Source: Hymenobacter monticola (GTDB lineage: Bacteria; Bacteroidota; Bacteroidia; Cytophagales; Hymenobacteraceae). Taken from it: a stretch of 64,000 nucleotides of DNA. The notes under the pieces are model-generated. The model had not been told where the DNA came from and did no database searches. It saw nothing but the letters and a program-made list of their open reading frames with translations. Positions 8,026 to 16,070 of the stretch are shown in pieces; positions within the stretch are counted from its first letter, which is position 1; each line of letters opens with the position of its first letter. The stretch is taken from the NCBI RefSeq assembly GCF_022811645.1, contig NZ_CP094534.1:4836001-4900000 (forward strand). Direction: 5' to 3'. The position numbers and the translations under genes are program-made.

Positions 8026-8721
8026 ATGGACCTAACCGGTAAAGTTGCCATCGTGACCGGCGCCAGCAAAGGAATTGGCCGCGCCACCGTCGAAGCCCTG
8101 CTGGCCCGCGGCGCGGCCGTGGCCGGCTGGGCCCGCAGCGCGCCTGAGGGGCTGGTGCACGACCGTTTCCAGTTTTTCGAGTGCGACGTGCAGGATGAAC
8201 ATTCCATCGCCGAAGCCTTCACCAACACCCAGCGCGAACTGGGCCCCGACATTCACGTGCTGGTGAACAACGCTGGCCTGGGCATCATGGGCGACGTGGA
8301 CGGCTTCAAAACGGAAGACTGGAAGACGATGTTTAATACCAATGTGCTAGGCACTTTCCTGTGCACCCGCGCTGTGCTGCCGCAGATGAAAAAGCAGCAC
8401 GCGGGCCACGTCGTAAACGTGGCCTCGCTGGCCGGCACGGCGGGCACCGCTGGCATGAGTGGCTACTGCGCCACCAAGTTTGCGGTGCGCGGCTTCTCAG
8501 ATGCCTTGTTTAAGGAGCTGCGCCCGGCCGGCATCCGCGTGACCTGCGTTATGCCTGGCTCGGTCGAAACCAACTTCAACGGCAACGACCCCGGCCCCGC
8601 GCCCGACCCGCACAAGATGCAGCCCGAAGACATTGCCGCCGCCATTGTGCACGCCATCGAAGCGCCGGATACGACCATGATTTCGGAAATCCAGCTGCGG
8701 CCGGCGCAGGTCAAAAATTAG
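8026..8721 (+). CDS. Short-chain dehydrogenase/reductase
   Basis: A 231-residue classical SDR. The cofactor motif is TGASKGIG (residues 11-18), NNAG is near 83-86, and the catalytic residues are Ser134 (NVASLAG), Tyr147 and Lys151 (YCATK). The overall resemblance is to 3-oxoacyl-ACP-reductase-like SDRs, but the substrate is not determinable. The start codon lies only a few bases from the divergent DUF2807 promoter. Followed by an imperfect repeat block (8722-8808) built of CTTGGTGC/GCACCAAG words, then gldA. Confidence 0.9.
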   Translation: MDLTGKVAIVTGASKGIGRATVEALLARGAAVAGWARSAPEGLVHDRFQFFECDVQDEHSIAEAFTNTQRELGPDIHVLVNNAGLGIMGDVDGFKTEDWKTMFNTNVLGTFLCTRAVLPQMKKQHAGHVVNVASLAGTAGTAGMSGYCATKFAVRGFSDALFKELRPAGIRVTCVMPGSVETNFNGNDPGPAPDPHKMQPEDIAAAIVHAIEAPDTTMISEIQLRPAQVKN

Positions 8722-8808
8722 TGCTTGGTGCACGGTGCTTCGTGCTTGGCACCAATAAGGCAAGCACTAACAAACCAAGCACCACGCACCAACAACCAAG
8801 CACCAACC
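8722..8808. repeat. Repeat-rich spacer with imperfect dyad (GTGCTTGG/CCAAGCAC words)
   Basis: The SDR-gldA spacer consists of words such as GTGCTTGGTGCACGGTGCTT on one side and CCAAGCACCACGCACCAA on the other, forming an imperfect stem of about 30 bp. It ends 1-2 nt before the gldA ATG, so the folded arm would sit against the initiation region. Confidence 0.6.
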
Positions 8809-8809
8809 T

Positions 8810-9718
8810 ATGGTAGAAATCGAAAACCTGACCAAAACCTACGGCACTCAAAACGCCGTGGACAACATCAGCTTCACGGCGGGCAAGGGCGAAATTGTGG
8901 GCTTCCTCGGGCCGAACGGCGCGGGCAAGAGCACCACGATGAAAATTGCCACCGGCTACCTTCCCCCCACCGCCGGCACCGTGCGTGTGGCCGGCCACGA
9001 CGTGCTCACCGACAGCCTGGCCGTGCGCCGCCACGTGGGCTACCTGCCCGAGCACAACCCGCTCTACCTGGACATGTACGTGCACGAGTACCTTGAATTC
9101 ATCGGCTCGGTGCACGGGCTAAGCGGGGCGGGCCTGCGCAACCGTGTGGCCGAGTTGGTGCGCCGCGTGGGACTCAGCCGGGAGCAGAACAAGCAAATTG
9201 GCGCGCTTAGCAAGGGCTACCGGCAGCGCGTGGGCCTGGCCCAGGCCATGATTCACGACCCTGACGTGCTCATCCTCGACGAGCCCACCACCGGCCTCGA
9301 CCCCAACCAGATTTTGGAAATCCGCCAGCTCATCCGCGAAGTGGGCGAGGATAAAACCGTCATTTTCAGCACCCACATTCTGCCCGAAGTCACGGCCCTG
9401 TGCTCCCGCGTGCTCATCATCAGCCGCGGCAAGCTGGTGGCCGACAGCCCGGTGGCCGAGCTGGCCGCCCGCGCCGCCGGCGAAACCATTGTGCGCGCCG
9501 AGTTTGAAGGCGCGGTTGACACCGCGAAGCTGGCGCAATTGCCCAATGTGCGCAACGTGGAGCTTGGCCCCGGCGGCGCGGTGCTGCTACGGACGGCCCC
9601 GGGCACCGATGTGCGCGCGGCCGTTTCGCGCCTGGCAGGCCAGGAAGGCTGGATTCTGCTGGGGCTGCGGCAGGAGCACCAGAGTTTGGAAGAAGTGTTT
9701 GGGGAGTTGACGAAGTAG
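8810..9718 (+). CDS. gldA: Gliding-motility-associated ABC transporter ATPase GldA
   Basis: A 302-residue ATPase. Walker A is GPNGAGKS (34-41), the signature LSKGYRQRVGLAQA is near 135-148, and Walker B is VLILDEPTTGLDPNQ. The C-terminal 80 residues form the extra domain seen in Cytophagales GldA. With GldF and GldG it forms an ABC-2-type transporter required for gliding in some Bacteroidota. It is followed by gldF (after a 150-bp repeat-containing spacer) and gldG, so all three subunits are contiguous here. Many non-gliding relatives keep these genes, so gliding cannot be concluded. Confidence 0.9.
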   Translation: MVEIENLTKTYGTQNAVDNISFTAGKGEIVGFLGPNGAGKSTTMKIATGYLPPTAGTVRVAGHDVLTDSLAVRRHVGYLPEHNPLYLDMYVHEYLEFIGSVHGLSGAGLRNRVAELVRRVGLSREQNKQIGALSKGYRQRVGLAQAMIHDPDVLILDEPTTGLDPNQILEIRQLIREVGEDKTVIFSTHILPEVTALCSRVLIISRGKLVADSPVAELAARAAGETIVRAEFEGAVDTAKLAQLPNVRNVELGPGGAVLLRTAPGTDVRAAVSRLAGQEGWILLGLRQEHQSLEEVFGELTK

Positions 9719-9734
9719 AACAATTTAATCGCCT

Positions 9735-9856
9735 GTCATCCTGAGCTTGCGAAGGACCTTACGACGGGCGTACAGCTTGCAGTAAATCATTTGATTTATT
9801 TGACATCAGCCTGAAAAAGCAGACTTGACAAGGTCCTTCGCTGCGCTCAGGATGAC
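9735..9856. repeat. REP-like inverted repeat, family A
   Basis: Arm 9735-9760 (GTCATCCTGAGCTTGCGAAG, then GACCTT) pairs with 9830-9856 (AAGGTCCTTCGCTGCGCTCA, then GGATGAC). The same words recur at 14152-14238, 46136-46230 and, shortened, at 57857-57901. It sits inside the gldA-gldF spacer. Confidence 0.85.
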
Positions 9857-9868
9857 AAACGATTAAAG

Positions 9869-10594
9869 ATGCTTACCATCCTTCAAAAAGAATTCAATGC
9901 CTTCCTGAACTCCCCCGTGGCCTACGTGGTACTGGGGGTTTTCCTGGTGGCAACGGGCCTGTTCGTCTGGGTTTTCCCCGATAGCAGCGTGCTCGACTAC
10001 GGCTACGCCGACCTGCAGACGCTGTTCAACCTGGCGCCGTGGATTTTCCTGTTCCTGATTCCGGCCCTCACCATGCGCACGTTTGCCGAGGAAAAGAAGG
10101 CCGGCACCATTGAGCTGCTACTGACACGGCCGCTAACGGACGGGCAGATTATCGGGGGCAAGTACTTGGCCTGCCTGCTGCTGGCGCTGCTGGCGCTGGT
10201 GCCCACGCTGCTTTATTACTACTCGGTGTACAAGCTGGGCAGCCCCGAAGGCAACATCGATTCGGCCGCGACGGTGGGTTCTTATCTGGGGCTGGCGCTG
10301 CTGGCAGCGGTATTTGCGGCCATCGGCGTGCTGGCCTCAGCCCTCACGCGCGACCAGATTATTGCGTTTCTGGTGGCAGTGGTGGGCTGCTTTCTGGTGT
10401 ATTCGGGCTTCGATTCGCTGGCCTCGGTGCTGCAAGGCAGTTCGGCCTACTACGTGAGCCAGCTGGGCATTGCGGCGCACTACCGCGACCTGAGCAAGGG
10501 GCTGGTTGATTCGCGCGACCTGGTTTATTTCTTTAGCGTAGTGGCCGTGGCGTTGCAGGCCACGCGCTTAGCCTTACGGAGCCGCAACTGGTAA
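9869..10594 (+). CDS. gldF: Gliding-motility-associated ABC transporter permease GldF
   Basis: A 241-residue ABC-2 permease with six membrane segments. The start (MLTILQKEFNAFLNSPVAYV) and the MRTFAEEKKAGTIELLLTRP stretch near residues 68-87 are characteristic of GldF and related NosY-like permeases. The stop codon overlaps the gldG ATG by one base (TAATG at 10592), so the two are translationally coupled. Confidence 0.92.
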   Translation: MLTILQKEFNAFLNSPVAYVVLGVFLVATGLFVWVFPDSSVLDYGYADLQTLFNLAPWIFLFLIPALTMRTFAEEKKAGTIELLLTRPLTDGQIIGGKYLACLLLALLALVPTLLYYYSVYKLGSPEGNIDSAATVGSYLGLALLAAVFAAIGVLASALTRDQIIAFLVAVVGCFLVYSGFDSLASVLQGSSAYYVSQLGIAAHYRDLSKGLVDSRDLVYFFSVVAVALQATRLALRSRNW

Positions 10595-12324
10595 TGGAAA
10601 ATACGTTGACTACTCCATCGGCTTCGGCGGCAGCCCCATCTTCGCGCAAGCAGCGCGACCTGCTCACGTTTGCCGCCATCATCGGCGGGCTACTGCTGTT
10701 CAATTTCATTGCCCAGCGCCTGTTCTTCCGGCTCGATTTGACCGAGGAGAAGCGCTACACCATGTCGCCAGCCACCAAGCAGCTGCTGCGCGACCTCAAG
10801 CAGCCGGTCACCGTCACGGTGTACCTCACCGGCGATTTCCCGCCCGCCTTCCGCCGACTGGAGAAGGGCGTGCGCGAAACCCTGAACGAATTCCAGGTGT
10901 ACGGCGGGGCCAATCTGAACTACATTTTCATCGACCCCAGCGCCGGTAGCACCGAAGCCGCGCGCAATGCCTTCTACACCTCGCTCTTCAAAAAAGGGCT
11001 GAAACCCACCAACCTCGGCGCCACCGAAAACGGCAAGCGCGTTGAGAAAATCATCTTCCCCTGGGCGGTGGTGAGTGTGGGGGGAAAAGAAAAAAACGTG
11101 CTGCTGCTGCGCGGCAACCAGGCCGCCCCGGCCGATGTGCGCCTCAACCAAAGCATCGAAGGGCTGGAATATGAGCTGGCCAGTACCATTCGGGCCCTGG
11201 TGCCGGCCCTGCGTAAGCGCATTGGCGTGGTAGAAGGCCACGGCGAGCTGACCAACGTGCAGGCCGGCGATATCCTCGGCACCTGGCAACAGCAGTACGA
11301 CGTGTTTCGCGTGACGCTGAGCAAGGTGAAAGACCTTAGCGCCCTCGACGCAATTGTGGTGGCCCAGCCCAAAACGCCCTATTCCGAAGACGACAAGTAT
11401 AAGCTCGACCAGTTTATCACGCAGGGCGGCCGGGCCCTGTTTTTTGTGGATGCCCTACGGGTGGACCTCGACAGCGTGAGCCGCAACGGCGTGGCCCTGG
11501 CGACGCCCTACAACCTCAACCTCGACGACCTGTTCTTCAAATATGGCCTGCGCCTGAACCAGAACCTGCTGCTCGACCTCAACAGCGGACAGATTCCGCT
11601 CGTGACGGGCATGGACGGCAACAAGCCCAAAATCGAGCCCATGCCCTGGCAGCTCTACCCGCTTATCAACCGCTTCAGCCCCCACCCCATCACCCGCAAC
11701 CTTGATGCGGTGTATATGAAATTTGTGAGCAATATGGACACGGTGAAGGCCACCGGCATCCGCAAAACGCCGCTGCTCAGCACCTCGCGCTACACCCGCG
11801 TGCTGCCCGCCCCGGTGCCCATCAACTTCAACGACGCCCGTCTGGAACCCAACCCCAAGCTTTATCAAAAGGGCTTCCAGCCGGTGGGCTACTTGCTCGA
11901 AGGCCAGTTCACCTCACTCTTCGCCAACCGCGCCCGACCCGGCACCCTGCAGTTCCAGCCCGAGAAGCCGGCCAACGCCCGGCCCAGCAAAATTCTGGTC
12001 GTGTCCGATGGCGACTTCATCCGTTCCGACGTGGACCCCAAAACCGGCAACCCCTACCGCCTGGGCTTCGACCGCCTCGCCAACACCGAATTTGCCAACC
12101 GCGAGCTGGTGCTCAACGCCACCGACTACCTGCTCGACGAAACCGGCCTCATCGCTGTGCGCGGCAAGCAAATCACCCTTCGCCCCCTCGACAAGGTGAA
12201 GCTGGCCGAGCAGCGCCGTCGCTGGCAGTTGCTCAACATCGGCGCGCCGCTGGCCTTACTGGCTGTGTTCGGGGCTGTGCGGGCGTGGCGGCGCAAGCGG
12301 CGCTATGCATCATTTGCGGCGTAG
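10594..12324 (+). CDS. gldG: Gliding-motility-associated ABC transporter substrate-binding protein GldG
   Basis: A 576-residue protein with a membrane anchor near residues 28-46, a large extracytoplasmic ABC_transp_aux-type domain (DLTEEKRYTMSPATKQLL; VEGHGELTN; ALFFVDALRVDLDS), and a C-terminal membrane helix near 546-566 followed by a basic tail. This is the standard GldG plan. It overlaps gldF by one base and ends 4 bp from the convergent BLUF gene. It probably works with GldAF to export an envelope component; the substrate is not known. Confidence 0.92.
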   Translation: MENTLTTPSASAAAPSSRKQRDLLTFAAIIGGLLLFNFIAQRLFFRLDLTEEKRYTMSPATKQLLRDLKQPVTVTVYLTGDFPPAFRRLEKGVRETLNEFQVYGGANLNYIFIDPSAGSTEAARNAFYTSLFKKGLKPTNLGATENGKRVEKIIFPWAVVSVGGKEKNVLLLRGNQAAPADVRLNQSIEGLEYELASTIRALVPALRKRIGVVEGHGELTNVQAGDILGTWQQQYDVFRVTLSKVKDLSALDAIVVAQPKTPYSEDDKYKLDQFITQGGRALFFVDALRVDLDSVSRNGVALATPYNLNLDDLFFKYGLRLNQNLLLDLNSGQIPLVTGMDGNKPKIEPMPWQLYPLINRFSPHPITRNLDAVYMKFVSNMDTVKATGIRKTPLLSTSRYTRVLPAPVPINFNDARLEPNPKLYQKGFQPVGYLLEGQFTSLFANRARPGTLQFQPEKPANARPSKILVVSDGDFIRSDVDPKTGNPYRLGFDRLANTEFANRELVLNATDYLLDETGLIAVRGKQITLRPLDKVKLAEQRRRWQLLNIGAPLALLAVFGAVRAWRRKRRYASFAA

Positions 12325-12328
12325 TTGC

Positions 12329-12766
12329 TTAGAACGAAATCACGTCGTCGACCACGAAGGTGGATAGCACGGCATGCAGGCCGGCATCAGTGTGCTGGCT
12401 CGGCTGGTTCAGGTAGCCGTCTTTTGCGGGGTCGACATAGCCTTGCAGGTGGATAAATTCCTCGGGTTTCAAGGCTTTGAAGCCCATGGACCACTGCGAA
12501 AAATGGCGCCCTGCAATGGGACCGTCGGATAGTTTCACCACCCGGCCGTGTCGCGCATCCTGCGCAATGCGATTAAAAATATAGTACACTTCCTCCTTCG
12601 GGCCTTCCAGCACCTGCATGATGTCGCCGTTGCTATAGAGCAGGAGCCCGGTCAGGTCGTGCCCGTGGTTCCAGGCGCGCGACTGAGCAAGCAGTGCAGT
12701 CAATTCGGCTTCGTTTAGCCCGGTGGTAGCCGCGCTTTGGTACACTAGGTGGTGTAGCGTGGTCAT
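12329..12766 (-). CDS. BLUF-domain blue-light photoreceptor
   Basis: With the ATG at 12766 the product is 145 residues, a stand-alone BLUF protein. The flavin-binding residues Tyr9, Asn33 and Gln51 are at the exact family spacing (24 and 18). TGLLLY and QVLEG surround the Gln, and the tryptophan/methionine pair is in WSMGF near residue 95. The ~45-residue tail lacks an output enzyme, so it should act by protein interaction, as PixD/BlrB-type proteins do. TACCTTTT lies 4 nt before the ATG, suggesting a leaderless transcript. The longer upstream frame would read through this promoter and is not accepted. A second BLUF gene is at 38190. Confidence 0.9.
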   Translation of the reverse strand: MTTLHHLVYQSAATTGLNEAELTALLAQSRAWNHGHDLTGLLLYSNGDIMQVLEGPKEEVYYIFNRIAQDARHGRVVKLSDGPIAGRHFSQWSMGFKALKPEEFIHLQGYVDPAKDGYLNQPSQHTDAGLHAVLSTFVVDDVISF

Positions 12767-12968
12767 GAAGAAAAGGTATACATTGAAGCAACAAATAACT
12801 TCGCTTGCCGGAATGTGCACAATGGCTGAGGTTAAATTAATCAGTTCATTGGTCTTACCCAACAATGAGTGCAAGCCTGTTTCGGGCAGACATTTCCCCT
12901 GCTGCTTTGTGCCGTAAAACGTCTTCTGCCAATCCCCACGCTCGCTTCCAAACGCCAGCCCCACCGCC

Positions 12969-12976
12969 TATCTTTG
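12969..12976 (+). promoter_or_regulatory. TAnnTTTG promoter element for dnaN
   Basis: TATCTTTG ends 32 nt before the dnaN ATG, predicting a leader of roughly 26 nt. Confidence 0.6.
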
Positions 12977-13008
12977 CCCTCCCTTAGCCCCAACCCTAGC
13001 CTCGCACC

Positions 13009-14133
13009 ATGAAATTCATAGTATCCTCCTCCGCACTGCTCAAGCAGCTGCAAAGCATCAACGGCGTGGTTACGAACAACCCCGTGGTGCCCATTTTGGA
13101 GAACTTTCTCTTTGAGATTGAGGCCGGTAAGCTCACCATCACCGCCTCCGACCTGGAGACGAGCATGATTACCGAGCTGCCCGTGGAGGCCCGCGACACC
13201 GGCCGCATTGCCGCGCCCGCCCGCATCCTGCTCGACACCCTTAAGAACCTGCCCGACCAGCCCGTGACCTTCACGCTGGACGAGGAAACCTACACCATCG
13301 AAATCAGCTCCTCGAACGGCCGCTACAAGCTGGCCGGCGAGAACGCCGCCGACTTCCCCCGCGTGCCGGTGGTGAAGGGCTCGGCCCCGATTGAGATGCC
13401 GTCTTCGTCGCTGTCGCGCGCCATCAACAAAACCATCTTCGCGGTGAGCACCGACGAGCTGCGCCCGGCCATGACCGGCATTCTGGTGCAGCTTTCGGAC
13501 GCGCAGGTGACCTTCGTGGCCACCGACGGCCACCGCCTGCTGCGCTACCGCCGCCAGGACGTGGGCGCCGGCCAAACCGCCAACCTCATCATTCCGCGCA
13601 AAGCCTTCAACCTGCTGAAAGGCACGCTGCCCTCGGAGGCCACGCCGGTGAAGATGGAGTTCAACCAAAGCAACGCCTTTTTCTCCTTCAACCAGATGCG
13701 CCTCGTGTGCCGCCTGATTGACGAGCGGTACCCGGACTACGAGAACGTAATTCCGGTGAGCAACCCCAACAAGCTGATTATCAACCGCGCCGAGCTACTG
13801 AATTCGGTGCGCCGCATCAGCATCTACTCCAACAAAACCACCCACCAGGTGCGCCTGCGCCTGGCCGGCTCCGAGTTGGTGGTTTCGGCCGAGGACCTGG
13901 ATTTCAGCAACGAAGCCAAAGAAACGCTGGCCTGCCAGTATGACGGCGAGGACATGGAAATCGGCTTCAACGCCCGCTTCCTGATTGAGATGCTGTCGAA
14001 CATCGACTCCGAGGAAATCACCCTGGAGCTGAGCACGCCCAACCGCGCTGGCTTGCTCATGCCCACCACCCCCGACGACAACGAAAGCATCCTGATGCTG
14101 GTGATGCCGGTGATGCTGAACAACTACGTTTAA
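13009..14133 (+). CDS. dnaN: DNA polymerase III sliding clamp, beta subunit
   Basis: A 374-residue beta clamp of normal length with the three-domain layout (start MKFIVSSSALLKQLQSINGV; middle FAVSTDELRPAMTGILVQ; end VMPVMLNNYV). It forms the dimeric ring that tethers polymerase III and repair polymerases to DNA. It is not next to dnaA or recF, as is common in Bacteroidota, so it does not mark oriC. A family-A hairpin (14152-14238) separates it from gldC. Confidence 0.97.
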   Translation: MKFIVSSSALLKQLQSINGVVTNNPVVPILENFLFEIEAGKLTITASDLETSMITELPVEARDTGRIAAPARILLDTLKNLPDQPVTFTLDEETYTIEISSSNGRYKLAGENAADFPRVPVVKGSAPIEMPSSSLSRAINKTIFAVSTDELRPAMTGILVQLSDAQVTFVATDGHRLLRYRRQDVGAGQTANLIIPRKAFNLLKGTLPSEATPVKMEFNQSNAFFSFNQMRLVCRLIDERYPDYENVIPVSNPNKLIINRAELLNSVRRISIYSNKTTHQVRLRLAGSELVVSAEDLDFSNEAKETLACQYDGEDMEIGFNARFLIEMLSNIDSEEITLELSTPNRAGLLMPTTPDDNESILMLVMPVMLNNYV

Positions 14134-14151
14134 CCTTTTGCCTCTAAAACT

Positions 14152-14238
14152 GTCATCCTGAGCGCCGCGAAGGACCTTATCCCCGCCGAACGATTTTCGT
14201 TCTAGCTTGATAAGGTCCTTCGCGGCACTCAGGATGAC
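14152..14238. repeat. REP-like inverted repeat, family A
   Basis: GTCATCCTGAGCGCCGCGAA, then GGACCTTAT, pairs with ATAAGGTCCTTCGCGGCACT, then CAGGATGAC, with a single mismatch. The central loop is about 29 nt. It ends 15 nt before the gldC ATG. Confidence 0.9.
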
Positions 14239-14253
14239 AACTTTTTACCCCTT

Positions 14254-14589
14254 ATGAAAAAATCAGAAATCCGTTTCAGCATCGCGCTGGATGACAATAA
14301 AGTACCCGAAGCCATCAGCTGGTCGGCCACCGATGCGGGGCCGGATATTCACTTCGCCAAAGCCATCAACATTGCCCTGTGGGACCGGGAGCAGGTGGGC
14401 ACCATGAAAATCGACCTCTGGACCAAGGACATGCCCGTGGACGAGATGAAGCGCTTCGTGGTGGATAACATCGGCTCGATGGCTGAGAACATTGTGACGG
14501 CCACCGACGACAAGGAAATGGCTACCCGCATGCGGGCCCTCTGCAAGGAATTGTCGGAGTACCTCGACAAGCAGGAACAAGGCCAGTAA
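14254..14589 (+). CDS. gldC: Gliding motility protein GldC
   Basis: A 111-residue cytosolic protein that matches GldC along its length (start MKKSEIRFSIALDDNKVP; IALWDREQVGTMKIDLWTKD; PVDEMKRF). GldC is an accessory protein that helps gliding in Flavobacterium; its biochemical role is not established. It is separated from the gldAFG operon by the BLUF gene and dnaN. A clear terminator follows at 14637-14670. Confidence 0.9.
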   Translation: MKKSEIRFSIALDDNKVPEAISWSATDAGPDIHFAKAINIALWDREQVGTMKIDLWTKDMPVDEMKRFVVDNIGSMAENIVTATDDKEMATRMRALCKELSEYLDKQEQGQ

Positions 14590-14636
14590 GCCCATAGGGT
14601 AGCTTCAGCTTGCGCCTTTACTTACACTCCGAATGC

Positions 14637-14670
14637 AAAAAGCCCCGCCGGCAGTGCCAGCGGGGCTTTT
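14637..14670 (+). terminator. Rho-independent terminator after gldC
   Basis: AAAAGCCCCGC pairs with GCGGGGCTTTT around an 11-nt loop, followed by CTATTTTA. The symmetric A/T tails suggest it also serves the convergent gene at 14708. Confidence 0.85.
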
Positions 14671-14707
14671 CTATTTTACGACGCAAGCCAAAGCGAATAC
14701 GCTAACC

Positions 14708-15256
14708 TTAACGGGCATTGCGACCCAAATTGCCAGCGGGGCGATTAGGCCGGTCGGCTGCGGGCGTGATGGTAGCGTCATTGGCGCGAGCAGGAGCCGG
14801 GTTCTGCACCGAGTTGGTGAGCAGGATGCTGGCCGACTGCGCGGCGTAGTCTTTATCGTACTTATAGTAATTGGAGCGGGACCCGAAATAGCTGCTGTAC
14901 TGGTCATTGCTGAGCACAGCCATCAGTTCCTGGTCACGCTCTTTGCACACGCCGTTGCACTCTTGGTCAATCAGGCGCTGGTTGCCGGCGTTTTTGCGCT
15001 CGATGGCGGCCATCTTAGCCACCTTATCAGCGTTGATGGCGCGGAGTCTGGTGGCTTGGTAGTTGTTCAGGTGCAGGTCGCGCACCATGTGGTTGCTGAG
15101 CCGGTCGGCCCGCTCGGCCACGGGGTTGAGGCGGGGGCTGGACTGGGTTTTGTCCTGCGGCTGCACGGTAGACGTGCGGGGGGCTTGCTGGGCAGCGGCC
15201 GAGCCGCCGGCCAACAGGGCCAAAAACAAGGAAGCAAATGCTGTTTTCGTCGTCAT
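14708..15256 (-). CDS. Secreted helical protein, Spy/LTXXQ-like
   Basis: A 182-residue protein with a signal peptide (MTTKTAFASLFLALLAGGSA; cleavage after AAAQ). The mature part has two amphipathic helices of the Spy/CpxP kind: LHLNNYQATRLRAINADKVA near 60-80 and ERDQELMAVLSNDQYSSYFG near 105-125. The first cysteine pair (QECNGVC) may form a disulfide. The tail is Asn/Pro/Ala-rich. A periplasmic stress or chaperone role is only inferred from the helix pattern; formal family membership is not certain. Confidence 0.65.
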   Translation of the reverse strand: MTTKTAFASLFLALLAGGSAAAQQAPRTSTVQPQDKTQSSPRLNPVAERADRLSNHMVRDLHLNNYQATRLRAINADKVAKMAAIERKNAGNQRLIDQECNGVCKERDQELMAVLSNDQYSSYFGSRSNYYKYDKDYAAQSASILLTNSVQNPAPARANDATITPAADRPNRPAGNLGRNAR

Positions 15257-15387
15257 CGTCGTAGGGGCTTTGGTAACACTTACGCAAGGACCGGGCCAGA
15301 GGAAAGGAAGCCCAGCGTAGGTTTTAAACGTAGCTTCCGCGCTTCCGGTTCGGTTTTATCCGGTTTACATAGCCCCAGTCGAATATG

Positions 15388-15927
15388 CTACCACTGGTTT
15401 TTCCACATCATCGACTCCACGGGTTTGTCGCTGCGGTCGTTGTATTTGGCGTTTTGCTTGCGGTTGTAAAACGTTTCTACATCGCCCTGCACGGTGAAAT
15501 AAATGAGCTGGCCAATGGGCATGTTGCGGTATACCCGCACGGGCATTGATACGCTGATTTCCAGCGTCCAATGGTTACAGAAACCCACGTCGCCCTTGCC
15601 AGCCGTGGCGTGAATGTCGATGCCCAGGCGGCCCACGCTGCTCTTACCTTCGAGGAAGGGCACGGTGGCGTGGGTTTCGGTGTACTCCTGCGTCACGCCG
15701 AGGTAGAGGCGGCCGGGCTCCAGCACGAAGCCTTCGTCTTCGGGGATTTCGAAGGTATCGATTTCGTTGTGCTTGCGCGCGTCCAGCACTGCGTCGCGGT
15801 AGGTGGACAGGTACTTGCCCAGGTGCACGTCGTACGAATTGGTACCCAGGCAGCTACGGTCGTAGGGCTCGATGACGATGGTGCCTTTTTCGATTTCCGC
15901 AAGGATTTGCTGGTCGGTAAGAATCAT
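15388..15927 (-). CDS. dcd: dCTP deaminase
   Basis: With the ATG at 15927 (MILTDQQILAEIEKGTIVIE) the product is 179 residues, the normal Dcd size. Motifs are PYDRSCLGTNSYDVHLGKYL near 22-41, EGKSSVGRLGIDIHATAG near 103-120, and the LEISV glutamate region that activates water. It converts dCTP to dUTP on the route to dTMP. The longer upstream frame runs through a repeat (15955-16051) and is rejected. dgt (26573) and guaA (29117) also lie in the window but are not linked in an operon. Confidence 0.92.
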   Translation of the reverse strand: MILTDQQILAEIEKGTIVIEPYDRSCLGTNSYDVHLGKYLSTYRDAVLDARKHNEIDTFEIPEDEGFVLEPGRLYLGVTQEYTETHATVPFLEGKSSVGRLGIDIHATAGKGDVGFCNHWTLEISVSMPVRVYRNMPIGQLIYFTVQGDVETFYNRKQNAKYNDRSDKPVESMMWKNQW

Positions 15928-15954
15928 GTAGTTGGGGCGACGAGGTTGAGGACC

Positions 15955-16051
15955 GTCATGCAGAGCGCAGCGAAGCATCTCGCGTGCGAAAGTGGTTCAA
16001 ACGATTGGATGGCGTTGCGCACGCGAGATGCTTCGCTGCGCTCTGCATGAC
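15955..16051. repeat. REP-like inverted repeat, family B
   Basis: GTCATGCAGAGCGCAGCGAA, then GCATCTCGCGTGC, pairs with GCACGCGAGATGCTTCGCTG, then CGCTCTGCATGAC, near-perfectly over about 33 bp. It lies between two minus-strand genes. Other copies are at 28994-29096 and 53365-53470. Confidence 0.9.
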
Positions 16052-16070
16052 GAACTGCCGGACTGCCTAA

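Noticed and set aside
12329..12964. Longer 211-codon version of the BLUF gene
   Set aside because: The extra N-terminal 66 codons read through the promoter region and the homology begins exactly at the ATG at 12766.
13009..14133. Replication origin near dnaN
   Set aside because: No dnaA, no DnaA-box cluster or AT-rich unwinding region nearby; dnaN is often separate from oriC in Bacteroidota.
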